A stretch of DNA of 64,000 bases from UBA4810 sp002479215 (GTDB lineage: Bacteria > Desulfobacterota > Syntrophia > Syntrophales > Smithellaceae): NCBI GenBank assembly GCA_049514435.1, contig JBEKVB010000001.1, positions 62,001-126,000 on the forward strand, written 5' to 3'. The notes under the pieces were generated by a model that was given only the letters and a program-made list of their open reading frames with translations, made no database searches and was not told the DNA's origin. Positions 43,686 to 51,111 of the stretch are shown here, piece by piece (within the stretch, counting starts at the first letter, position 1; each line of letters opens with the position of its first letter). A program made the translations under genes and the position numbers.

Positions 43686-44714
43686 ATGAATAAGCCTATA
43701 TTATACGAAAAGTGTTTATCTACCAAAGAATCACGGCTGAAGGCGTTACAAAATGTCTTGCAATGGATTCAAGTGCCTTTTAAAAAAAATGCTTCTATCG
43801 GCATCAAATTACACTGGGGGGAAATCGGCAACAAAAATTTCTTACCACCGATATATGCAAAAAAAATCGTTCAATGGTTGAAAGAAAATAATTTTAATCC
43901 CTTTATTTTTGACAATACAGTTCTTTACTCCGGCGGAAGACGTGATGGGAAACAATCATTGAAAACCGCAGAAACGCATAACTATAGCCAGGATTATTTA
44001 GGTTGCCCCGTAAAAATAGGCGATGGCCTTGATGGTAAAAGTGTTATTGATTTACCCGCAGATTACAAAAATTTTGAGAAAGTTCAGGTGGGAAAAATCG
44101 TTGATCAGGCAGATGGCTTTATTATTTTCTCCCATTTCAAGGGTCATATGGAAACAGGATTCGGTGGAGCGATAAAAAATATTTCCATGGGTTTTGCATC
44201 ACGGGCACAGAAACAGCGTATGCATGCCGATGCAAAACCAATGCTCATTGAGGCTAAATGTGTTCAATGCAGCGAATGTGTCGAAGTCTGTCCCACTGGC
44301 GCCGCGACCATGGAGGAAAATGAATACCCTTTGTACGATTTGAATAAGTGTATCGGCTGCGCGCAGTGCATCGCCATGTGTCCGGAAACGGCACTCCAGA
44401 TAATTTGGGAAACCGATATTAAAATATTTCAGGAAAAGCTTGTGGAGACGGCTGCTGCGGTCTGGAGAATAATCCAAAATAAAACTGTTATTATCAATGC
44501 TTTGCTTAATATTGTAGCCGAATGTGATTGTTTGCCGGGAAATCATCACTCCATTGCTGAGGACAAAGGTTTTATCGGAGCTTATCATCCGGTTACGGCC
44601 GATGCTGAATCAATTAAGTTAGTAGGCGCTGATTGTATTGATAAAGCGCACCAAAATGTTCCTTGGGGAAGGCAATTTGAATATGCCCGCCAAATCGGTT
44701 TTGGCGGCTCTTGA
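43686..44714 (+). CDS. DUF362 protein with two 4Fe-4S clusters
   Basis: The DUF362 domain covers about 1-185 (GIKLHWGEIGNKNFL, FDNTVLYSGGRRDG, FSHFKGHMETGFGGAIKNI). A ferredoxin-like 2[4Fe-4S] module follows (about 190-245: CVQCSECVEVCPTGA and CIGCAQCIAMCPETA), and a C-terminal domain with CDCLPG and VGADCIDKAH. Such proteins are common in anaerobes and are thought to carry electrons, but the reaction is unknown. It overlaps the next gene region by a few bases; function in the pair is unclear. Confidence 0.85.
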   Translation: MNKPILYEKCLSTKESRLKALQNVLQWIQVPFKKNASIGIKLHWGEIGNKNFLPPIYAKKIVQWLKENNFNPFIFDNTVLYSGGRRDGKQSLKTAETHNYSQDYLGCPVKIGDGLDGKSVIDLPADYKNFEKVQVGKIVDQADGFIIFSHFKGHMETGFGGAIKNISMGFASRAQKQRMHADAKPMLIEAKCVQCSECVEVCPTGAATMEENEYPLYDLNKCIGCAQCIAMCPETALQIIWETDIKIFQEKLVETAAAVWRIIQNKTVIINALLNIVAECDCLPGNHHSIAEDKGFIGAYHPVTADAESIKLVGADCIDKAHQNVPWGRQFEYARQIGFGGS

Positions 44715-44716
44715 AT

Positions 44717-45538
44717 ATGAATTGGGTACGAATTATTCTATTGTTGCCCGTATTTTTCCTTTACCTCGAATCCGCCCTTGCCGCTGATAAAGTTCAAGAA
44801 TGGCCGCACTACGCTCTTCATAAAGAAACAAAAGCCCCTATATCTGCAATAAAAGTCATCAACATTTTTCCGCATGACATTGATGCGTTTACACAGGGCC
44901 TTGTTTATTACAAAGGATATTTATATGAATCCACGGGTCTCCATGGAAAGTCAACTTTAAGAAAGGTGGACATTAAAACAGGAAAAATTATCAAGATAAT
45001 TAAATTGGCGCATGAATATTTTGGCGAAGGAATAACTATTCTCGGCAATAATATTTATCAGCTCACATGGTTGAATAAAACCGGCTTTGTTTACGATCTG
45101 GTAGAATTCAAGAAAGTAAGAACATTTTCATATCAGGGGGAAGGCTGGGGGATAACGACAGACGGCCAATACCTGTTTATGAGCGATGGATCATCGGTTA
45201 TTTCCTGTATTGATCCGATGACGTTTGCCGTTGTCCGAAAAATTATTGTTCACGAAGGGCAACAACAAATTGGCAGTCTCAATGAGCTGGAATTTATTAA
45301 AGGAGAAATTTGGGCAAACATTTTCCGTGAAGACATAATTGTGCGTATTTCGCCGGCAACAGGTAAAGTTTTAGGATGGGTAGATTTAAGCCTTCTGTAT
45401 TCCTTAATTCCCAAAAATAGCCGGATAGATGTGTTGAATGGAATAGCCTATGATCGTAACCGGGACAGGATTTTTGTTACCGGGAAGCTCTGGCCGAATA
45501 TTTTTGAAATTAAAGTAGTGATTAAAGATCAAAAGTAA
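44717..45538 (+). CDS. Glutaminyl-peptide cyclotransferase (plant/bacterial type)
   Basis: Forms pyroglutamate from N-terminal glutamine. A signal peptide (hydrophobic, ending ALAAD) indicates export. The five-bladed propeller family shows AFTQGLVYYKGYLYESTGL, the segment KIIKLAHEYFGEGI, QLTWLN and ELEFIKGEIWANI, as in other members. A TTG at 44711 inside the end of the upstream gene is an alternative start to ATG 44717. 273 residues. It may share a transcript with the DUF362 gene, though the products have no obvious functional link. Confidence 0.87.
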   Translation: MNWVRIILLLPVFFLYLESALAADKVQEWPHYALHKETKAPISAIKVINIFPHDIDAFTQGLVYYKGYLYESTGLHGKSTLRKVDIKTGKIIKIIKLAHEYFGEGITILGNNIYQLTWLNKTGFVYDLVEFKKVRTFSYQGEGWGITTDGQYLFMSDGSSVISCIDPMTFAVVRKIIVHEGQQQIGSLNELEFIKGEIWANIFREDIIVRISPATGKVLGWVDLSLLYSLIPKNSRIDVLNGIAYDRNRDRIFVTGKLWPNIFEIKVVIKDQK

Positions 45539-45689
45539 TTATAAAATATATAATCTGACCTATATTTAACCTGACAGATAGTGTCCAATTATGCCTTGCC
45601 TTGATTATCGATGTTAACTGCAAAACAGTAAGGTTAGTGAATCAAAATCTTGAAGATTTACGAATGAAATGATTGATATTTGCGTTCAT

Positions 45690-45721
45690 CGGACGGGCAA
45701 AGCATAGCTTTAACCTGTCCG
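45690..45721. repeat. Hairpin after the small membrane-protein gene
   Basis: CGGACGGG-C-AAAGC pairs with GCTTT-AA-CCTGTCCG around ATA (13 bp with one G-U). It lies 15 bases downstream of the minus-strand gene ending at 45736, and reads as a terminator without a T-run. On the minus strand it is preceded by AACTGTTCGAGCGGAC, which recalls attC sites, but the second half does not match. Confidence 0.45.
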
Positions 45722-45735
45722 CTCGAACAGTTGGT

Positions 45736-46011
45736 TTAGCCAGAGAAATTAGGATCGATCTTCTTTTTCTTTTTGTAGATGGGCAGATCGAAGAATAGCC
45801 ATACCCATACTATCGCACCGCTTCCTGGATACAGGACAAGAGCGGATCTACCCATTAGTGGCAAAGCAGCAAAGGTAGAGAAAAGTATGGCAGAGATGCA
45901 TGCGATTGTCGTTGCCAATCGTCGCTGTAACTTTGTCGCTTTAAGTAAAATCATCCTTAATAAAAGTGAAAGTAATAAGACCGCAACCATTGCACCAATT
46001 ATTTCAACCAT
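45736..46011 (-). CDS. Small membrane protein, unknown
   Basis: From ATG 46011 (GGAGG five bases upstream) it is 91 residues with about three membrane helices and a lysine-rich cytosolic tail (KKKKKIDPNF). No homology recognised. It overlaps the end of the gene at 45999-46487 by 13 bases, so the two are a translation-coupled pair. An in-frame ATG at 46038 would overlap further and lacks an RBS. Confidence 0.6.
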   Translation of the reverse strand: MVEIIGAMVAVLLLSLLLRMILLKATKLQRRLATTIACISAILFSTFAALPLMGRSALVLYPGSGAIVWVWLFFDLPIYKKKKKIDPNFSG

Positions 46012-46487
46012 GATGACCTCCACATGAGCCGTGAACAAAGCGATTGATGAGTTTTGATCAGGCGCAAATCATTTTTCATTACCTCATCGATCTGGTTCGC
46101 TGCTTTTCTGCACGCGTTAAGCTGCGCATGTTTATTGCTTATCGTATCTTTATCTTTGTTTAATGCAGCGAGTTCTCTAAGTTCTATCATTTTGCGTAGG
46201 CAGTCAAAGAACTTCTCGAATTCGTCGTACACGGCATGACTATAGTAAAATTCCGACAGTTGCACCTGCGGATATAGTTCCAAGTATAAATCCCTTTCTG
46301 ATACGTTAGTCCCATGCGCAGTAAGCTTAGTGCGGAAATCTAGAAATGCCTTAAATATCTTCAGTTTTTCATTGTGAATTGCTATCTCATTCTGACGACG
46401 GGCTGCCGTTGCCGCCCACCTCGCATACAGTGCGGCTAAGACTGCGACTAAGAAAAATAAAAGTGTGATCAAGTTATTCGTTTCCAT
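45999..46487 (-). CDS. Single-pass membrane protein with helical cytosolic domain, unknown
   Basis: 162 residues. An N-terminal helix (about 5-25, ITLLFFLVAVLAALYARWAA) is followed by a helical, charged domain, as in DUF4760-like or other small membrane adaptors. No catalytic motif was found. It is first of a two-gene set with the small membrane protein. Both genes have base composition slightly richer in GC than neighbours, but this is only an impression. Confidence 0.6.
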   Translation of the reverse strand: METNNLITLLFFLVAVLAALYARWAATAARRQNEIAIHNEKLKIFKAFLDFRTKLTAHGTNVSERDLYLELYPQVQLSEFYYSHAVYDEFEKFFDCLRKMIELRELAALNKDKDTISNKHAQLNACRKAANQIDEVMKNDLRLIKTHQSLCSRLMWRSSWLK

Positions 46488-46646
46488 ATTATTTTCGAAA
46501 CTTAATAGTTATTTCATGCTTATTCTATGAAATGTCAAATAAATATTTATGCCAAGTGAAATGAATTAAATAATTCTCTGAAAACCGTAGGAAACAACTT
46601 AATAATTAAGCATAACTTATAGAAAAAAATAATCTGATTTTTTGAA

Positions 46647-46770
46647 TCAAAAGGTTTTTTTGCATTTTGGACAAGTTATTATCAATCCTTCTTTTTTTAT
46701 AGGTATTCTTATTTTTTGGTTGCAGTTCTTACATTGAACGATAACTTTAATAATATTATTTTTACCGGAT
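46647..46770 (-). pseudogene. Out-of-frame zinc-ribbon tail of the metallopeptidase
   Basis: This frame encodes VQCKNCNQKIRIPIKK then EGLIITCPKCKKTF and a stop, a complete CxxC...CxxC zinc ribbon. It has no start codon of its own and follows the metallopeptidase frame directly after a T7 tract, so it is best read as the displaced C-terminus of that gene. Confidence 0.7.
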
Positions 46771-47647
46771 AAAAAAATTGATTCCACATGTTGTATGATT
46801 CGCGGATCATATTATTTGTTAAATAACCTGTGTTATAAGATTCTTCCTCATGTGAAGAAGTGGACATTAGTTTTCCCATCCCCAGAACAACCCCAAGTAA
46901 GTCAGTCATCTGTTCATTATATTCTTTATTACCCCTATCGTCATCTAGTGATAATAATTTAATATTGTTATAAGAAACATAAACATGTGTTAACTCATGC
47001 GCTATTGTCGCAAGCATTAATTCTTCATTATTTGTAAATTTTTGGTTTAAATAAATTGTGTAAAATATTAGTGTACCCATTGGTATGGTATACGTTGTCC
47101 CCAATATGTTTGTTTCACTTCTTATATCGCTCAAGGTATTTTGGTTATTGAGGGGTTCCCAAGTTATATTTATAGGGACTTCTTTTAAATCAAGAAAAGC
47201 TTGTAAATATTTGATAACTTCTTCATATTTGGTTTTAATATCTTTTTTCTTCAGTAATTTTATACAATGTTGATAGTCAACTTGTTCTATGACATTACGT
47301 TTGTTCGAAAGTGTTTTATAGAGCTCCTGTAAATCCTCATTTATATGTTTATGAAATATTTCGTATTTATGCCTCTTTTTTCTAACAATCTTATCCTCTT
47401 CTGATGAAATACCCTGGGTTGGATAATCTATTTGACCAAATTTTCTATGTAAGTCATGCCCTGTGTTAATTTTTGTACGATGACCACATTTACATATAAC
47501 ATGCATTATTCCATAATTCTTATGTATCGTGGAATATGATCCACCTTTAAGACATTGAAAAATTAATCTGTCTATTGATTCATCAATTATCTTCACACGT
47601 TTAAATACATAGTATGCATTTTCCAATTTTCTTATTAGCTGATTCAT
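46709..47647 (-). CDS. Zinc metallopeptidase-like protein, C-terminus frameshifted
   Basis: A 312-residue frame with a putative zinc site: HELTH at residues 217-221, and Glu245 in YNEQMTDLLG as possible third ligand, in an otherwise unknown protein with a N-terminal CKCGHRTKINTGH segment. The domain layout recalls IrrE/M48-like proteins acting on intracellular targets. After residue 290 the frame appears shifted: a run of seven T on the coding strand (46771-46777) is followed by a zinc-ribbon sequence in the next frame. With eight T the protein would read on through LSGKNNIIKVIVQCKNCNQK to a stop at 46647. Either the assembly has an error here, or the gene is phase variable or decaying. Confidence 0.6.
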   Translation of the reverse strand: MNQLIRKLENAYYVFKRVKIIDESIDRLIFQCLKGGSYSTIHKNYGIMHVICKCGHRTKINTGHDLHRKFGQIDYPTQGISSEEDKIVRKKRHKYEIFHKHINEDLQELYKTLSNKRNVIEQVDYQHCIKLLKKKDIKTKYEEVIKYLQAFLDLKEVPINITWEPLNNQNTLSDIRSETNILGTTYTIPMGTLIFYTIYLNQKFTNNEELMLATIAHELTHVYVSYNNIKLLSLDDDRGNKEYNEQMTDLLGVVLGMGKLMSTSSHEEESYNTGYLTNNMIRESYNMWNQFFYPVKIILLKLSFNVRTATKK

Positions 47648-47700
47648 ATTAAAAATACTCTAAGAAGATTTGCTCTGAATTTTTATAATTTTCAATTTAT

Positions 47701-47847
47701 TTAAGTTGTTCCCCTACCAACAATTCCCTGAGAACAGGTCTCGCATATTGAGTCGAGTAGACCGGTTTCTCCCGATACTGTTAGGTTTGAGGTTTGTTTT
47801 CTCCGTTTCATAGAGCCAAACATCCAAATTATTGTCGTGAATATCAT
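47701..47847 (-). CDS. Small ORF or gene fragment, unknown
   Basis: From ATG 47847 the frame gives 48 residues: a hydrophobic helix (MIFTTIIWMFGS), then KRRKQTSNL and a tail with SICETCSQG. The frame is open upstream to about 47946 without a better start, so it may be a gene remnant. Nothing is recognised in it. Confidence 0.25.
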   Translation of the reverse strand: MIFTTIIWMFGSMKRRKQTSNLTVSGETGLLDSICETCSQGIVGRGTT

Positions 47848-47995
47848 AATTACCGAAAAAATAACATTATTGATTCCGGTATGAAATTGAGCATCATCAT
47901 AGAGGTTGACGATTTGTGAATAACAGGAAGTTATGCTTTGAGGTCGTTGTTACACTCGCTGTCAAGTAAACTTGGTTCTATGGCAATTTATCAAT

Positions 47996-48115
47996 GAAAC
48001 TCAAATTTCAATAGCGAAGCGCATTGAAATTTGTTAGTTAAATTGATCCCGCATAAGCGGAGGGCATGAGACGCCGCAGCTTGCTTTGGGGTTCATACCC
48101 GTGATATTAGCTTGA
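47996..48115 (+). repeat. Intergenic hairpin repeat, copy 1
   Basis: Starts GAAACTC and has the stem AATTTCAATAGCG...CATTGAAATTTG, a GATCCCGCATAAGCGGAGGG element, GCAGCTTGCT, and ends with the GGGGTTCATACCCGTGATAT motif and TAGCTTGA. Copy 2 follows at 48157. Confidence 0.75.
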
Positions 48116-48156
48116 CCGTAAAAATATTTTACATTATAAGCGCGAATCATTTGTTG

Positions 48157-48310
48157 TGAAACTCCAATTCCGAAAGTGAAGCCCGGCGTATGCAGGGCGA
48201 AGTGTATCGGAATTGGTTAGCTGAACAATCCCGCAAAGCGGAGGGTATGAGCATCGCAGCTTGCTGTGGAATCGGTCTACATAGCTTGATTTAGGGCTCA
48301 TACCCGTGAT
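48157..48310 (+). repeat. Intergenic hairpin repeat, copy 2
   Basis: Same order as copy 1: GAAACTCCAATTCCGA, stem CCAATTCCGA...TCGGAATTGG, GTTAGCTGAACAATCCCGC, AAGCGGAGGG, GCAGCTTGCT, a short insertion (AATCGGTCTACATAGCTTGA) and AGGGCTCATACCCGTGATT. It ends 22 bases before the adk ATG, so it is in the adk leader. Confidence 0.75.
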
Positions 48311-48332
48311 TAAAATTTATTTGGAGAAAATC

Positions 48333-49016
48333 ATGAGAATAATTTTATTAGGATCTCCGGGAGCGGGGAAGGGCACTGTAGCGAAGCTTCTTACTCAATA
48401 CGACGGCTCGATTCAAATATCCACCGGAGATATTTTACGTTCAGCAGTCAAAAAGGGGACCGATTTAGGAAAAAAAGCAAAAAAATATATGGACAGTGGA
48501 GACCTGGTTCCCGATTCGCTGATAATGGAGATTATGGAAGGGCGTTTGCAGGAGCCCGATTGCCGGAATGGTTTTATATTAGATGGTTTTCCCCGGACGA
48601 TACAACAAGCGCAGGAATTAAAAAAAATACTGGCGAGATTAAATACAAAGCTGGATTTTGTGGTCAATTTGGAAGTTTCGATAAATATTATTCTAGACAG
48701 GCTTGCTACCAGACGAACATGTGTAAATTCGTCCTGTCAGGAAATTTACAATGTTAAAAACAATCCTCCGGCCCAGGGAGGAAAATGTAAAAAATGCGGG
48801 CATGATGTTATCCAGAGAGAGGACGAAACAGCCGAAGCAATCTCCGACAGAATAAAGATATACAGCCAAAAAACTGCGCCGCTTATCGGTTTCTACGAAA
48901 ACGAAGGTTTTTTGGAAAATGTTCCATCGCTAATTGCCCCGGAAACTGTTGCTGAAATTAAAAAATGCGCTGAAAAAAAAATAAAAAAAGAGCTGTTGTC
49001 GTTTAATATAATTTAA
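48333..49016 (+). CDS. adk: Adenylate kinase (zinc-binding LID)
   Basis: Interconverts ATP + AMP and 2 ADP. P-loop LLGSPGAGKGTVA, ISTGDILRSAVK, GFILDGFPRTIQQA and the LID with RLATRRTCVN. The LID has four cysteines (CVNSSC ... CKKCG) for zinc. From ATG 48333 with TTGGAG upstream it is 227 residues. The helicase gene begins directly after the stop codon. The preceding 660 bases (47648-48332) have no clear gene, only the repeats and a fragment. Confidence 0.97.
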   Translation: MRIILLGSPGAGKGTVAKLLTQYDGSIQISTGDILRSAVKKGTDLGKKAKKYMDSGDLVPDSLIMEIMEGRLQEPDCRNGFILDGFPRTIQQAQELKKILARLNTKLDFVVNLEVSINIILDRLATRRTCVNSSCQEIYNVKNNPPAQGGKCKKCGHDVIQREDETAEAISDRIKIYSQKTAPLIGFYENEGFLENVPSLIAPETVAEIKKCAEKKIKKELLSFNII

Positions 49017-50987
49017 ATGATTGATTATGAAAAAGAACTCAATCCGGAGCAATATCGTGTTGTAATGGAAGAAGGCGGAGTCCTTCTTGTTTTGGCCGGA
49101 GCGGGAAGCGGCAAAACACGGACATTAACATACCGCGTCGCCCGTCTGTTGGAAAGCGGCATTCAACCGGAAAATATTTTACTGGCAACATTCACCAACA
49201 AAGCGGCTCGTTCCATGTTAAATCGAGTGGAAAGCCTGATCAGCTTATATACCGGAAAAATAATGGGCGGCACTTTTCATCATATTGCCCATATGTTTTT
49301 GAGAAATTACGCTTCCCGTCTCGGCTATCGAAGTAATTTTTCCATACTGGATAGCGAAGATTCCCGCCAACTCATCGCTACTTGTCTTTCCGAATTGAAA
49401 ATTGACCCGAAAATCAGCAAATTTCCTCAAAGCAATGTAATTGCCGAAATAATTAGTTTAGCCTTTAACACGCAAAACTCGCTGGAGGAAGTACTGGAAT
49501 CGAGGTTCCCGCACTTTCTCTATTTATCAAATGAAATCAATCAAATAGCATGTCTGTATATCCAAAAAAAGCAAGAGCTATCCGTAATGGATTTTGATGA
49601 CCTGCTCCTAAATTGTCGCCGACTTTTGATGGAGAATTCAGATATCTTAAAGAATTTGTCCGGCAGATTTCAACATATTTTGGTAGATGAGTATCAGGAC
49701 GTTAATATCATTCAAGCCGATATTATCGATATATTGGCCACCGGGCATCGGAATTTAATGGTAGTAGGCGACGATTCACAAAGTATTTATTCCTTTCGCG
49801 GCGCAAGTTTCAACAATATCATTAATTTTCCTCAACGCTATCCGGATTGTAAAATCTATAAATTGGAAACAAATTACCGCAGCACCCCGGAAATTTTGCA
49901 TTTAGCAAATTTAAGTATAAATAATAATGAAAAACAATTTCCCAAGGTATTAAAAGCGGTGCGCGATAAAGGCATGCGGCCGGTTATGGTTTATGCTCAA
50001 AATGTTTTGAAACAGGCTGATTTTGTGGCGCAGAGAATTGAAGAATTGAACCGTGGCGGTGTGCCCTTGCAGGGAATAGCGGTTCTGTACCGCGCGCATT
50101 ATCATTCAATGGAATTGCAAATGGAATTGGTGCGCAGAGATATTCCTTTCGATATTCGTTCCGGTATCCGTTTTTTTGAACAGGCGCATATTAAAGACGT
50201 GACTTCATTTATGAGAATTCTAGTCAACCCTTTAGATGAGCTGGCCTGGAGACGCGTGCTGACAATGTATCCAAAAGTAGGAAAAATAACTTTTAATAAA
50301 ATTTGGAAATATTTATCAAAAAAAGAAAATGCCCTGGAAGCTTTTTTGGCCAATGAATTTATGCAAATTGTGCCGGTACCGGCAAAAGCAGGAATGGATC
50401 AATGCCATAAAACGATGCAGTCGATTTTAGAGTTGCATCCGTATGACCGTACGCCGGAGAAGATAATAGACGTTTTGTTAAATAAAGGAGGTTATCGTTT
50501 TCATTTGCAGGGAAATTACTCCGACGCCGTTTTTCGAGAAGAAGATTTGATTCAGTTGGGAAATTTCTCCGCTAAATATTCGCAAATGGAAGATTTCTTA
50601 AATGAATTGGCCTTGCTTACCAATATGGCCCAGGAAGAAGCTTTTGAGGAAGAAGAGAAAGAAAGCAAGGTAATATTGAGTACAATTCATCAGGCTAAAG
50701 GGCTGGAATGGTCTTATGTATTCTTGATTTGGTGTGCAGACGGCATGATTCCTCTGCAACGGGCACTGAAGGAACCAAGCGGCGAAGAAGAAGAAAGAAG
50801 GCTCTTTTATGTCGCCTTGACGCGAGCAAAAGATCAACTGTACTTGTGCTGCCCGGCCTTGGATTATAGCCGCGCTTCGGGAAATATAATGCTGGCGCAA
50901 TCGCGTTTTATCAAAGAAATAGTTCCACTTTCTGCACAAGATGAAAATCGCCCCATTGAGCAGTGGAAACTTTACGAAGAATATTAG
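49017..50987 (+). CDS. UvrD/Rep/PcrA-type superfamily 1 DNA helicase
   Basis: 3'-5' helicase of about 656 residues. Motif I AGAGSGKTRTLTYR, Ia FTNKAARSML, II LVDEYQDVN, III VGDDSQSIYSFRGA, IV TNYRSTPEIL, V TIHQAKGLEWSYVF, VI RRLFYVALTRAKDQLYL are all present. It probably acts in repair or replication restart; PcrA/UvrD or Rep are the candidates, the sequence alone does not decide. ATG directly follows the adk stop. A third copy of the hairpin repeat follows it. Confidence 0.93.
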   Translation: MIDYEKELNPEQYRVVMEEGGVLLVLAGAGSGKTRTLTYRVARLLESGIQPENILLATFTNKAARSMLNRVESLISLYTGKIMGGTFHHIAHMFLRNYASRLGYRSNFSILDSEDSRQLIATCLSELKIDPKISKFPQSNVIAEIISLAFNTQNSLEEVLESRFPHFLYLSNEINQIACLYIQKKQELSVMDFDDLLLNCRRLLMENSDILKNLSGRFQHILVDEYQDVNIIQADIIDILATGHRNLMVVGDDSQSIYSFRGASFNNIINFPQRYPDCKIYKLETNYRSTPEILHLANLSINNNEKQFPKVLKAVRDKGMRPVMVYAQNVLKQADFVAQRIEELNRGGVPLQGIAVLYRAHYHSMELQMELVRRDIPFDIRSGIRFFEQAHIKDVTSFMRILVNPLDELAWRRVLTMYPKVGKITFNKIWKYLSKKENALEAFLANEFMQIVPVPAKAGMDQCHKTMQSILELHPYDRTPEKIIDVLLNKGGYRFHLQGNYSDAVFREEDLIQLGNFSAKYSQMEDFLNELALLTNMAQEEAFEEEEKESKVILSTIHQAKGLEWSYVFLIWCADGMIPLQRALKEPSGEEEERRLFYVALTRAKDQLYLCCPALDYSRASGNIMLAQSRFIKEIVPLSAQDENRPIEQWKLYEEY

Positions 50988-50988
50988 A

Positions 50989-51107
50989 GAAACTCACATT
51001 TCATTTCACTTCGTTTCTGAATAAGGTGTCATTAATCCCGCATCGCTCCACTTGCGGGATAAGTTCGACTAACGAATTCCGATTCGTTTCACTTTCAGAA
51101 TTGGAGT
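50989..51107 (-). repeat. Intergenic hairpin repeat, inverted copy 3
   Basis: Read on the minus strand it gives ACTCCAATTCTGAAAGTGAA, ATCGGAATTCGTTAGTCGAA, TTATCCCGCAAGTGGAGCG, matching copy 2 step by step. The GAAACTCACATTTCATTTC start at its plus-strand left edge resembles the 5' end of copy 1, so the element is partly palindromic. It separates the convergent helicase and citrate synthase-like genes. Confidence 0.7.
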
Positions 51108-51111
51108 CGAA

